A DNA stretch of 51,839 nucleotides. Origin: Leptospirillum sp. Its GTDB lineage: Bacteria > Nitrospirota > Leptospirillia > Leptospirillales > Leptospirillaceae. The position numbers were made by a program, and so were the translations under genes. The notes under the pieces were generated by a model. It had not been told where the DNA came from. It ran no database searches and saw only the letters and a program-made list of their open reading frames with translations. Where the stretch lies: the NCBI GenBank assembly GCA_027343785.1, contig DAHWKF010000013.1, forward strand, positions 1 through 51,839, in the 5' to 3' direction. This document shows, one piece after another, positions 42,421 to 50,119 of the stretch. Numbering within the stretch: the first letter of the stretch is position 1; every line of letters starts with the position of its first letter.

Positions 42421-42474
42421 CGGGTCTCCTTCTGTCTGGGGGCGGGACGATCGTTCGCCCGCCATGCTATACTG

Positions 42475-42483
42475 CCGGAATAT
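42475..42483 (+). promoter_or_regulatory. Possible extended -10 promoter
   Basis: TGC-TATACT (42475-42483) is an extended -10 element without a recognisable -35, 38 bp before the hypothetical gene at 42521. Confidence 0.4.
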
Positions 42484-42520
42484 CCATCCGTGTCTGGGGG
42501 GCGTGCCGGAAAGGGGCATC

Positions 42521-42814
42521 ATGCATATTTATGAACTGGTCTCGAGGGACAGGACGCATCCTGTCCGGATTTATCTCCTCCATCCAGATTATTGGACCGA
42601 GGACGAGTTTTACAACCTCCTCCTGGAGGGTTTTCAGCGTTCCAGCGCTTCGGACTGGCATCTCCAGATCCTCGAGATCGCGGAATACCTGGTGACGGCA
42701 CACGGATTTGTTGAAGCCGGCGGTCTCCAGGAAATCGGTTTCCCGGGCGAACTTCCGAAAAACGATGTGAAGCGGAGAATCGAAGCCTTCCTGGGCAAGG
42801 ACAGGAGCGACTAG
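42521..42814 (+). CDS. Hypothetical protein, 97 aa
   Basis: No family recognised. Soluble, acidic to neutral, mostly helical: MHIYELVSRDRTHPVRIYLL, then DEFYNLLLEGFQRSSASDWHLQILEIAEYLVTAHGF and DVKRRIEAFLGKD. No signal peptide, membrane segment or Cys. AAAGGGG lies shortly before the ATG. The gene is divergent from mscS (100 bp apart) and 71 bp before the PAP2 gene. Normal codon usage and a ribosome site make it likely real. Confidence 0.65.
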   Translation: MHIYELVSRDRTHPVRIYLLHPDYWTEDEFYNLLLEGFQRSSASDWHLQILEIAEYLVTAHGFVEAGGLQEIGFPGELPKNDVKRRIEAFLGKDRSD

Positions 42815-42885
42815 CCGTAGGTCTTCCGGACATTATGCCATGAGTTGGACGGAAGGAAAACGCCTATGGGGACAGACGGAGGAAA

Positions 42886-43521
42886 GTGTTGCTGGAAAGC
42901 GTGCAGAAATGGGACGACGCCCTCTTCCTCTGGGTGAACAACCGGTGGGAATCCCCGATCCTGGACCCGCTCATGACGGTTGCGACGGCACTCGGCAATG
43001 GCGGTTATCTTTATCCACTGGGCATCGCCCTGATGCTGGTCTTTGCCCGGACGACGATGATGCGGGACTGTCTCCTGTGGACCGTGGCGTCCCTCGCGGG
43101 GCTCCTGGTCGAAGGCTCCCTGAAACACCTGTTCGCCCGTCCCCGTCCCCTCGAACATTTTTCGGCGGCCATCCGGAGCCATGACATTCATGTCCATGTT
43201 CTGGGCCCCCATCTCCACTGGTTTTCCTTTCCGTCCGGCCATGCGACAACGGCGTTCTGCGCCGCGGTCCTGTTCGGAGGCCTCTATCCGAGACTGGCCG
43301 TTCCGGCAGTTTTCCTGGCATCCCTGACCGGGATGTCCCGGATCTATGTGGGCGCCCATTTTCCGTCAGATGTACTGGCGGGGGCCGTGATCGGGACGCT
43401 GTCGGGCTGGTTCGCGCTCAGATTCGTTTGGCCCCGGCTTCCGGAGAGATGGGGGGGGATCCGGCCGGTCGCAAAACACCCCAGGGAAAACAACGATGCC
43501 TACAAAAACGCCGCTCCTTGA
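42886..43521 (+). CDS. PAP2-family membrane phosphatase
   Basis: 211 aa with about six hydrophobic segments. The three phosphatase motifs are complete: KHLFARPRP (K-x6-R-P), FPSGHATTAF (PSGH) and SRIYVGAHFPSDVLAG (S-R-x5-H-x3-D). Substrates in this superfamily include undecaprenyl pyrophosphate, phosphatidic acid and phosphatidylglycerol phosphate; the sequence alone does not decide. The GTG at 42886 follows GGAGGAAA. Its end overlaps rlmN by 26 bp. Confidence 0.92.
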   Translation: MLLESVQKWDDALFLWVNNRWESPILDPLMTVATALGNGGYLYPLGIALMLVFARTTMMRDCLLWTVASLAGLLVEGSLKHLFARPRPLEHFSAAIRSHDIHVHVLGPHLHWFSFPSGHATTAFCAAVLFGGLYPRLAVPAVFLASLTGMSRIYVGAHFPSDVLAGAVIGTLSGWFALRFVWPRLPERWGGIRPVAKHPRENNDAYKNAAP

Positions 43522-44635
43522 TCATCTGCCGGAAGACTGGCCCGGTCTCCTCTCTTCCGTAAAGCCGGTTCCGGCCTATCGGGCCCGGCAAGTGGCCCGG
43601 TGGGTCTTTCGCCACAACGCCTCGGAATGGGAGGCAATGAGCGATCTTCCGGAAGACCTCCGGCGGGCCTGGGCCCAACGATGGGACTTGTCCCTTCCGG
43701 CGCTTCTGGACGAACAGGTTTCCCGTGACGGGACGAGAAAACTTCTTCTGGGGCTATCCGACGGGGCCCGGATCGAGGCGGTCCTGATTCCGAGGGCCGA
43801 CCGCGCCACCCTGTGTGTTTCGTCCCAGGTCGGATGCGCTATCGGCTGCCGCTTCTGCCGTACGGCGGATATGGGCCTTGTCCGCAACCTCACTCCGGGA
43901 GAAGTGCTGGGACAGATCCGTATCGCCAACCGGTTGCTTGCCGAAAGGCCGTTCAGGGACGGCTCCGTGGATGGCGTTGAATCCCCCCTGCTCAACCGCG
44001 TCAACCATATCGTTTTTATGGGGATGGGAGAACCCCTGGCCAATTTCGACACCCTTGTCCGGGCCCTGAAAATCCTGACTGCGCCGGATGGTTTCGCGTT
44101 GTCCCCCCGGCGGATCACCGTCTCGACCTCGGGGTTGGCCGGCCGCATCCGGGATCTGGGCGAGAGCGGCATACCGGTGAACCTGGCGGTTTCCCTTTCC
44201 GCTCCGACCGAATCCTTGCGGGGTACCCTCATGCCCATCAACGTCCATCATCCCATCCGTGCGATTCTGGACGCCTGCCGCACCTATCCGCTCCGGAACC
44301 GGCAGAGGATCACCTTTGAATATGTTCTTCTCGGGGGGGTGAATGACAGCCCGGACCAGTCGCGTCAACTGGCCCGGCTCCTGGCGCCCTTCCGGAGCAA
44401 GGTCAACCTGATCCCTTTCAATCCTTACCAGGGATCCCCTTTTGTCCGACCTGAACCGGAGCGGGTGCTCCGATTCCAGTCGATTCTTCTCGAAAAAGGG
44501 GTCACAGCCACCATCCGAACGACGCGGGGCGAAGACATTCTGGGGGCATGCGGTCAGCTGGCCCTGGACCCGGCCCTCCCCTCGCAGAAGGAGTCCAGCA
44601 ATTGGAAAACAATCGACTGTTCTATGCCCGTCTGA
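43496..44635 (+). CDS. rlmN: 23S rRNA (A2503-C2)/tRNA (A37-C2) methyltransferase RlmN
   Basis: 379 aa radical-SAM enzyme. The cluster motif C-x3-C-x2-C is CAIGCRFC (Cys114, 118, 121). FMGMGEPLANFD, STSGLAGRI, NLAVSLSAPTESLRGTLMPIN, FEYVLLGGVNDS and RTTRGEDILGACGQL are family blocks; the last carries the methyl-carrying Cys. The second conserved Cys of the mechanism is within the radical-SAM core. It starts inside the PAP2 gene and ends 34 bp inside a small membrane-protein gene, a coupled three-gene set. RlmN versus Cfr: chromosomal context and length fit RlmN. Confidence 0.95.
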   Translation: MPTKTPLLDHLPEDWPGLLSSVKPVPAYRARQVARWVFRHNASEWEAMSDLPEDLRRAWAQRWDLSLPALLDEQVSRDGTRKLLLGLSDGARIEAVLIPRADRATLCVSSQVGCAIGCRFCRTADMGLVRNLTPGEVLGQIRIANRLLAERPFRDGSVDGVESPLLNRVNHIVFMGMGEPLANFDTLVRALKILTAPDGFALSPRRITVSTSGLAGRIRDLGESGIPVNLAVSLSAPTESLRGTLMPINVHHPIRAILDACRTYPLRNRQRITFEYVLLGGVNDSPDQSRQLARLLAPFRSKVNLIPFNPYQGSPFVRPEPERVLRFQSILLEKGVTATIRTTRGEDILGACGQLALDPALPSQKESSNWKTIDCSMPV

Positions 44636-44919
44636 TCCTGTTTCTGGGTATCGAGCTTCTCGCCATCCAGGCGGGAATGAGCCTGAATCGCTACTCCCTT
44701 CTGAACGGGGTGGGATGGGTCGGGATGCTGTCATGGTTTCTTATTGGCGGCGCGCTCGCCGGATCGATCGGTTTTGGGGTCATCCTCTCCGAAATCCGCC
44801 CCCGGCCGCCGGAAAACGGTGATCCGGGCTTTCTCTGGCGGTTTGTTCCCCAGCTGCCCTGGTTCTGGGCCCTTCTGGTCTCCGCCATCGACAGTTATTT
44901 TTATTTTCCCCGTATCTGA
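44602..44919 (+). CDS. Hypothetical membrane protein, 105 aa
   Basis: Two to three hydrophobic stretches: LFYARLILFLGIELLAIQAGMSL, GWVGMLSWFLIGGALAGSIGFGVIL and LPWFWALLVSAIDSYFYF. No family recognised. The start is TTG 44602 with AAGGAG eight bases upstream, inside the rlmN 3' end. The last 19 bases overlap, tail to tail, with the end of the dioxygenase-like gene on the other strand. Confidence 0.65.
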   Translation: MENNRLFYARLILFLGIELLAIQAGMSLNRYSLLNGVGWVGMLSWFLIGGALAGSIGFGVILSEIRPRPPENGDPGFLWRFVPQLPWFWALLVSAIDSYFYFPRI

Positions 44920-45749
44920 TCCGTCCTCCGGACATCCTGTTGCCGGTCAGGATCTTCCGGTTTTCCCGCCAGTTCCACGGGACCAAAGCTTGCCAGGGTC
45001 TGGAAATGTCCCACCCCTTCCTCCGTTCCCCAGAGCCGCCCACCGGACAGTCCGGCGCCCTCGAGAAAATGGAGCTCCCGGATTTTTCCCGGCGGAGCGG
45101 CCTGCTCGATTTCCTGGAGCGGGACGGTCAAGGGATCGATCGGTGTTTCCTGCGTCAGAAGACCGACGATCCGGTTTCTGTAATCCCCCAGGTTGTCCCG
45201 GGTCAGACCTTTCGCCATCATTTTTTCGTTCTGGGCCCAGACGCCGGACAACAGCACGATGATCCTGCCGTATCCGGACAGGGGGAGATGGCGGACAACA
45301 TCGCCCAGAACGCGGACATATCGGGTTTGATTCAGGGGTTGGGAAACAGGAACGACGGGGATTTCCCCTGTGGGGTTCAGGAAAAAGAGGGGGACCGCGG
45401 TACCGTGGTCGATCCCGTGAATTCCCGGCGCCGCCGGAATGTTTCGCTCCTTGAGAAGACGGATCAGCTCTGATGCCAGGAAGGGGTCCCCGGGCGGATC
45501 AAAGCGGAGGGAGACCCCGAAACCGGCGTAGTCCTCGGAGGATTCCAGTTCAGTCCTGTCGTCCAGGAGGATGATATTCCGGGTTTGCCAACCGGGGGAA
45601 AATGCGATGATGGCCCGAACCGGAACGGGGGGGAGGGAAAGCCAGGCGTATAAGTGCTGATAGGCCTCCAATAGGGATCGGGAATGTCCTTTTCGATAAG
45701 ACTCCAGCAGATCCGGCGTGTGGGGTGCGACGATGGTGACCAGGTCCAA
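44901..45749 (-). CDS. LigB/DODA-type class III extradiol-dioxygenase-like protein
   Basis: 282 aa. The fold pattern is suggested by IVAPHTPDLLESYRKG near the N-terminus, VPVRAIIAFSPGWQTRNIILL, and PAAPGIHGIDHGTAVPLFFLNPTGEIPVVPVSQ. The last matches the LigB/DODA core (G-x-D-H-G-x-x-V-P-L) with a likely metal or catalytic His, followed by RYVRVLGDVVRHLP. Related proteins include true ring-cleaving dioxygenases and the Memo/AMMECR1 group with no known chemistry; no aromatic-degradation genes lie nearby, so activity is uncertain. The TTG start has AAGGAG seven bases upstream. Confidence 0.7.
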   Translation of the reverse strand: MDLVTIVAPHTPDLLESYRKGHSRSLLEAYQHLYAWLSLPPVPVRAIIAFSPGWQTRNIILLDDRTELESSEDYAGFGVSLRFDPPGDPFLASELIRLLKERNIPAAPGIHGIDHGTAVPLFFLNPTGEIPVVPVSQPLNQTRYVRVLGDVVRHLPLSGYGRIIVLLSGVWAQNEKMMAKGLTRDNLGDYRNRIVGLLTQETPIDPLTVPLQEIEQAAPPGKIRELHFLEGAGLSGGRLWGTEEGVGHFQTLASFGPVELAGKPEDPDRQQDVRRTDQIRGK

Positions 45750-45789
45750 AGGTTATCTCCTTAAGCGTTTGTGAGGAAAAAGGACAATT

Positions 45790-46974
45790 TCACCCGTTTT
45801 CCTTGGCATGGGAAGTCAGGGGATCGATCCGCTCGATCCGGTCGTCGGACGATAGGTCCAGAAAGGGGCCATGGCGGGGAAGGTTGTCGGGAGGATGCGT
45901 CCATATCCCGTCTCCTCTGGATAGTTCCAGAAACAGGCTGTTCCCTTTGTTTTTGTGTCGCAGGAGGAGTCGAATCCGGTGGCGTTCCCGCCCGTCGCAG
46001 AAAATCCCCCAGGCCATCCCGCGCTCTTTTTTCAGTTCGGATACCAGGCGAAGAACCGTCCGATCCGGTGTTCCGGCAGGCGCGGGTGAAGGTTGCGCGG
46101 TTTTCTGCGCGATGAGGTCGGTCATCTTGAGGGCGTCCCGGACATGTCCAACGGCCCTGGCCATCTCCCGGATCTCCCGGGAAAAGATGAAAGCGCGATC
46201 TTCGTGGCACCAGTCCCGTTCATCGCGGAGAGCCGGGCAAGGGGCATCCTGGCCGTTGGGGCAGGGGGAGAGGATCCGGAAAAGGCCGGGGAAGGTGGCG
46301 ATCAAGGCGTCCCTGACCGACAGGAGCGTTCTGGAGGAAAGACGGTCTGCGGGTTCTGCCAGAATCAGGAGACCCCCATTGACCAGCCGGTGGATCCCTT
46401 TTCCCAGAAGGGGGACAAAGGCGCCCGCGCTTTCCGGATGTTCCGCCAGCACGTTGGCCTGGAGGAGAACGTCCAGGTTTCCCGGCATATCCGGCATATC
46501 CGGAAGGCGAAGGCACTGGGTGGAGAGGGTTCCCCGCCCTCCCACCAATTGTCCGATCGTTTCCCGGGCCAGGGAGAGGGCCGAAAGCGACCGGTCGACC
46601 AGAAACGCGTTGACCGGAATGTCGGGTTCCAGGCGGGGGAGGACCGTCTGCAGCACGCCTTCCAGAAACCCCCCTGTTCCGGTTCCCCAGTCCATGATGC
46701 GAAAAGGGGACAAGATCCGTCCATTTCGGAAGAAAGGAAGATCGGGAAAGGAAAGCGCCTCCTCCGCCAGCATTTTTCCCTTGGCACAGCTCAGGGGATG
46801 GTAGTAGGATCGGTACGAAAGAAGGGCCTCTTCCCGATCCATGTAGGCCGGTTCGGGGTTGTGGGCTACGAAGTTTTTGGACAGTTTCCCCAGCGCTTCG
46901 GCCTGGGTGGGGGCGGTTTTTCCGGCGGATCGGATTTTCCCCGTCGATTCCCTGGCGGTTTTTTTGTTGGTCAT
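45790..46974 (-). CDS. Rsm22-like SAM-dependent methyltransferase
   Basis: 394 aa. YSYYHPLSCAKGKML-like opening, the SAM-binding loop IMDWGTGTGGFLEGVL (about residues 108-123), LLQANVLAEHPESAG, LLILAEPADRLSSRTLLSVRD and the Cys-containing block LSPCPNGQDAPCPALRDERDWCHEDRAF match the Rsm22 family. That family is linked to the mitochondrial small ribosomal subunit; bacterial members are poorly studied. The Cys-Cys-Cys-His set may bind metal. The ATG at 46974 follows AAAGGGG. Its promoter is divergent from the ccoN promoter. Confidence 0.8.
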   Translation of the reverse strand: MTNKKTARESTGKIRSAGKTAPTQAEALGKLSKNFVAHNPEPAYMDREEALLSYRSYYHPLSCAKGKMLAEEALSFPDLPFFRNGRILSPFRIMDWGTGTGGFLEGVLQTVLPRLEPDIPVNAFLVDRSLSALSLARETIGQLVGGRGTLSTQCLRLPDMPDMPGNLDVLLQANVLAEHPESAGAFVPLLGKGIHRLVNGGLLILAEPADRLSSRTLLSVRDALIATFPGLFRILSPCPNGQDAPCPALRDERDWCHEDRAFIFSREIREMARAVGHVRDALKMTDLIAQKTAQPSPAPAGTPDRTVLRLVSELKKERGMAWGIFCDGRERHRIRLLLRHKNKGNSLFLELSRGDGIWTHPPDNLPRHGPFLDLSSDDRIERIDPLTSHAKENG

Positions 46975-47060
46975 GATCCCCTTTCTTCCTGAAAGCCGGC
47001 CCGTTCGGAACAAATCCGAAAACCCCTTCCGGATTTTCCGGGAGCAAGTGGCCTGGGTGT

Positions 47061-47089
47061 ATTGTAGGAAATTGGCGGATGGTCCTCAA
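47061..47089 (-). promoter_or_regulatory. Putative promoter of the Rsm22-like gene
   Basis: Minus strand TTGAGG (47089-47084), 17-base spacer, TACAAT (47066-47061). It would leave a leader of about 80 nt. Confidence 0.5.
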
Positions 47090-47173
47090 ATATCCACGCG
47101 TCCCACGGGAATTGGCCGGAAGAAATCCGGTTGTCCGGAAAATTCTTTTTCCAGAGGGTCTTCAGAGGCAGTT

Positions 47174-47193
47174 TTTCCGGGGGTTTCCGGGGA
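47174..47193. promoter_or_regulatory. Tandem 10-bp direct repeat upstream of the ccoN promoter
   Basis: TTTCCGGGGG and TTTCCGGGGA lie head to tail, one helical turn apart, ending 12 bp before the ccoN -35. Placement fits an activator-binding site. Confidence 0.45.
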
Positions 47194-47205
47194 GAAAAAA
47201 TTGTC

Positions 47206-47234
47206 TTGACAACCTATGGGGCTATTGATAGCAT
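47206..47234 (+). promoter_or_regulatory. Putative sigma70 promoter of ccoN
   Basis: Perfect -35 TTGACA (47206-47211), 17-base spacer, -10 TAGCAT (47229-47234). Predicted start near 47241, so the leader before ccoN is about 320 nt. Confidence 0.65.
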
Positions 47235-47287
47235 TGCGACGTTCACCTCCACAAGACAGTATAGGCCTTAAACCGGTTTTTCTGGGC

Positions 47288-47508
47288 GTCGTCCATGAAA
47301 GGTGCGGTTTGAAGGTGTTTTGTGAAGGGGGCAGTACGTTCGCACCTTGAGGACGACAGGATATATGGATATGGTTTTGCCCCTGAATCGATCTTTGTGA
47401 ATCGGGGGCGCGCATGTCGTCCGGAGCGGGATGCTCCCGTTATCCGGATGATAAAGCCCGCATCGGCAGCATCTCATCCTGGGCGCTTAGCTGGAGCTTC
47501 CAGGATGA
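47288..47508 (+). ncRNA. Candidate structured leader RNA of ccoN
   Basis: Four strong pairings. (1) 47288-47294 with 47351-47357 (7 bp), continued after an AUGA/GA internal loop by 47299-47306 with 47341-47348 (8 bp). (2) 47379-47389 with 47399-47409 (11 positions, one A-A mismatch, one G-U). (3) 47416-47425 with 47443-47452 (10 bp, two G-U) enclosing CGGGA/UCCCG. (4) 47474-47482 with 47500-47508 (9 bp). In addition 47351-47358 pairs perfectly with 47415-47422 (8 bp), competing with both stem 1 and stem 3. No known riboswitch core was recognised, and no internal T-run terminator is present. Conservation is untested. Confidence 0.5.
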
Positions 47509-47562
47509 AGGTGTCGGGGTGAGGGCAAGATACAACCGGTAGTCAATGAAAGGGGAGTATCT

Positions 47563-48948
47563 ATGTTGAAGAAGACGATCCCGGACGGGACTGCGTCTAA
47601 AACCATGTTTTTCTCGTCAATCCTCTGGTTGGCGATCGGAACAACCCTGGGGTTCGTAACCTCCCTGAAGCTTTCGTATCCTGACATCCTGGCCGGAACA
47701 CCCTATCTCAACTTTGGTCACATCCGCCCGGTGCACGTGATGACGGTGGCATTCATGTGGATCTCCATGGCGTTTGGTGCTGCCGTGCTCTACATGACCC
47801 CTCTTTTGTGCGGGACGAAGCTCTGGAGCGAGAAGCTCGGATTATTCAACACCTGGATGTGGAACCTCGGCGGATTTGTTGCTGACGTTTCGCTGGATCT
47901 CGGATTCTCCTCCGGGCGCGAATATTCCGATTTTATCTGGCCGGTGGACATATATGTCCTGTCCTTTATCCTGGCCCCTCTCGCGCTGAACCTCTACATG
48001 ACGGTTCTGAACCGGAAGGTGAAGGGGATCTACCCGACACTCTGGTTTTTCATGGGTTGTCTGCTGTATCTTCCGACAACCTTCGCACTGTCACAGTCCG
48101 TTGAGGTTTTCCATGTGACCGGGCTGAACGAGGCGCTCCTGACCTGGTGGTCGGGACATAACCTGTTCGGTCTATGGATCACGCCAATGTCCATGGCCGT
48201 GGCCTACTACATGATTCCTAAACTGACCGGGAATCCGCTGTACAGCCACAAGCTGGCCCACCTCAACTTCTGGTCCAATTTTGCCTTCTATTCCACTCCG
48301 GGGGCACACCATCTCATGGGTGCACCGATTCCCGAGTGGCTCAAGTCTTTCGCTTCCGTGTCCGGCGTGCTGATTCTCGTTCCGTCAATGGCCTTCCTTG
48401 CGAACGCCCTGTTGACCATGTACGGGAAATGGCGCCTGTTTGTGGAAGTTCCTCCGCTTCGCTGGGTGGCAACCGGAACCCTGTTTGCGATCCCCCTGAA
48501 TTTCCAGGGCGGTTTCCAGCAGACCCGTGCCATCAACTGGTATATACACGGGACCCACTGGGTGGTGGCGCATGCCCACCTGGGAATTCTCGGGTTTTCT
48601 ACATTTGTGGAAATCGGCGGTACGTACTATGGTATCGAACGGCTTCTCCGGAAGAAGTTCAATCCCACCCTTGAACTGTGGCATTACTGGCTGACATCGA
48701 TCGGGTTCATTATTTTCTGGACGAGCCTGACGGCAGCTGGTCTGATCCAGGCCGCGGCCAAGGTTTACGAAGTTCCTTACATTGATTCCGTGGTTGCAAC
48801 CCATCCTTACATGGTGGCCCGTTCGTGGGGCGGATTCCTGATCATCACCGGTCAGTGGATCTTCCTCTATAACGCCTACCGCATGGCGACCTCACCGTCT
48901 ACGGTGACGACCTCGCCCGTAACCGAAGGGGCGGCAGCCAAGTCATAA
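47563..48948 (+). CDS. ccoN: cbb3-type cytochrome c oxidase subunit I (CcoN-like)
   Basis: 461 aa, about 12 membrane helices. Reduces oxygen at a haem-copper centre. Expected ligands are all visible: His58 (RPVHVM, low-spin haem), His199 (WWSGHN) and His249/His250 (GAHHLM) for CuB, and His337/His339 (VAHAHLG) for the two haems. Tyr243, six residues before the HH pair, occupies the place of the cbb3 cross-linked Tyr. The ATG follows AGGGGAG by five bases. No ccoO, ccoP or ccoQ is adjacent; a strong terminator follows directly, so the partner subunits must be encoded elsewhere or differ. A terminal-oxidase role in iron-driven respiration is inference from the suggested organism. Confidence 0.92.
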   Translation: MLKKTIPDGTASKTMFFSSILWLAIGTTLGFVTSLKLSYPDILAGTPYLNFGHIRPVHVMTVAFMWISMAFGAAVLYMTPLLCGTKLWSEKLGLFNTWMWNLGGFVADVSLDLGFSSGREYSDFIWPVDIYVLSFILAPLALNLYMTVLNRKVKGIYPTLWFFMGCLLYLPTTFALSQSVEVFHVTGLNEALLTWWSGHNLFGLWITPMSMAVAYYMIPKLTGNPLYSHKLAHLNFWSNFAFYSTPGAHHLMGAPIPEWLKSFASVSGVLILVPSMAFLANALLTMYGKWRLFVEVPPLRWVATGTLFAIPLNFQGGFQQTRAINWYIHGTHWVVAHAHLGILGFSTFVEIGGTYYGIERLLRKKFNPTLELWHYWLTSIGFIIFWTSLTAAGLIQAAAKVYEVPYIDSVVATHPYMVARSWGGFLIITGQWIFLYNAYRMATSPSTVTTSPVTEGAAAKS

Positions 48949-48976
48949 AGTCCAGATTGCTTGACTGTTTTCAGAA

Positions 48977-49008
48977 GGGGGAACGCCCAGGCGTTCCCCC
49001 TTTTTTTT
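48977..49008 (+). terminator. Rho-independent terminator of ccoN
   Basis: GGGGGAACGCC (48977-48987) and GGCGTTCCCCC (48990-49000) form a perfect 11-bp stem over a minimal loop, followed at once by eight T (49001-49008). It lies 29 bp after the ccoN stop. Confidence 0.95.
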
Positions 49009-49143
49009 CATGTTTTTGGAGAGAGCGACCGGGATCTCATCAAGATGGTCCGGTTTCAGAGATCGGTGTGGATGAGACCTGCGCGGAAAGGATGGCGGAA
49101 TTTTTGGGTCTGAAAAGGAAAATGGCCGAAGGATTGCCATCTG

Positions 49144-49152
49144 TGTTATATT
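49144..49152 (+). promoter_or_regulatory. Possible extended -10 promoter of tatA
   Basis: TGT-TATATT (49144-49152), extended -10 type with no clear -35, about 42 bp before the tatA start. The preceding terminator makes an independent promoter necessary. Confidence 0.4.
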
Positions 49153-49193
49153 GAAAGAACAAACGCTTTTTATTCTCCAAACAGGAGGTCGTC

Positions 49194-49415
49194 ATGTTGT
49201 CAGGGTTATTTGAACCCGTCCATCTGATCGTGATTCTGGGGATTGTGCTGCTTCTCTTCGGGGGAAGGAAGCTGCCCGAGATTGGCGCCGGACTCGGAAA
49301 AGCCATCTCGAATTTCCGGAGTTCCTACAAGGGGGAAGAGCCAAGCGGACCTTCCGGGCAACATGAGGCTTCCGCCAAAAGCGAAGCGGATTCCAAGCCC
49401 CCTTTGTCCCGCTGA
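49194..49415 (+). CDS. tatA: Sec-independent protein translocase TatA/TatE
   Basis: 73 aa. A short hydrophobic helix (PVHLIVILGIVLLLFGGRKLPEIGAGLGKAISNFRSSYKG) with the F-G-x-x-K-L-P-E hinge and amphipathic helix is the TatA pattern, followed by a polar tail. Forms the pore for folded proteins with twin-arginine signals. ACAGGAGG lies six bases before the ATG. No tatC is adjacent. TatB is less likely because the protein is short. Confidence 0.93.
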   Translation: MLSGLFEPVHLIVILGIVLLLFGGRKLPEIGAGLGKAISNFRSSYKGEEPSGPSGQHEASAKSEADSKPPLSR

Positions 49416-49423
49416 AACCTTCC

Positions 49424-49457
49424 GTTGCCGGACGACCGATCCGGCGACGACATTTTT
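49424..49457 (+). terminator. Possible terminator of tatA
   Basis: GTTGCCGG (49424-49431) pairs with CCGGCGAC (49441-49448), eight pairs with one G-U, and a five-T run starts five bases later (49453-49457). The remaining 230 bp to the next gene show nothing I can identify. Confidence 0.4.
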
Positions 49458-49687
49458 GATCGTCCCTCCGTTTTTCCTTAGTCTTTTCCTTTCAGCATCT
49501 CTTGACTGTATCCCAATCCACCCGTCGCGCCTTTTGAAATGCGTCCAGTCCTGTTATCCATCGAACCACAGGCCTGCCCCTGGTCTCCTCATCAACTTCT
49601 CCCGGTCATTGCCGCAAGGGCCAGAACCAGTCGGGATGGTTTTATCGAGAGGCAAGAACGATATCGAAAAACAATTGGGGGTACCGT

Positions 49688-50119
49688 TCATTTGTCCCGG
49701 GGATCTCCGTACATTTCGATTTTCTTCCGGATCCGGTTCAGTTCATAAACGGCTCCGCCGAGGGAGATGAGAAGGGCTTCAGTCTCCAGACATTGCGGAT
49801 AGTTTTCCACAATCGTTTCCGTACAGTTTCGCACAAGCCTCTGGAGACGGTCGCAGTCGGAAAGGGTTTCGACCCGTCCGGAACCGGGTTTGTCCGAAGG
49901 GGTGTCGGCGATTCCGAAATAAAGGTTCCGGTAGACGGAGGAGGGAAGCTCGGTTTCCGAATACTCTTCCCGGACCCATGTGTGCAGGGATCGGCGGACG
50001 AATTCCAGGCGCGAGGACAGCTCCTGTTCCCTGACCGTGGAATGGATGGCTTCAAGGAGCCATCGCCCCATATCCCTGTGGGATGTGAGCGGCATGCGGG
50101 CGGGGGGCCTTTCGCTCAT
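49688..50119 (-). CDS. Hypothetical protein, 143 aa
   Basis: No family recognised. Soluble and largely helical: GRWLLEAIHSTVREQELSSRLEFVRRSLHTWVREEYSE, SSVYRNLYFGIAD, then LSDCDRLQRLVRNCTETIVENYPQCLETEALLISLGGAVYELNRIRKKIEMYG. Three Cys lie in the C-terminal half. The ATG at 50119 is preceded by GAAAGG at nine bases; the longer frame to 50227 adds unsupported residues. It lies downstream of the FAD oxidoreductase on the same strand, 316 bp away. Confidence 0.6.
   Translation of the reverse strand: MSERPPARMPLTSHRDMGRWLLEAIHSTVREQELSSRLEFVRRSLHTWVREEYSETELPSSVYRNLYFGIADTPSDKPGSGRVETLSDCDRLQRLVRNCTETIVENYPQCLETEALLISLGGAVYELNRIRKKIEMYGDPRDK

Noticed and set aside
47270..47279. Palindrome AAACCGGTTT as an intrinsic terminator with following T bases
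   Set aside because: Short self-complementary stem with no loop; more likely a protein site or chance.
47322..47522. 66-codon frame inside the ccoN leader
   Set aside because: No family, no ribosome site, and it coincides with the paired segments of the leader.
47241..47562. Match of the ccoN leader to c-di-GMP, cobalamin, TPP or fluoride riboswitches
   Set aside because: I could not find the conserved core strings of those classes by eye; a covariance search is needed to be sure.
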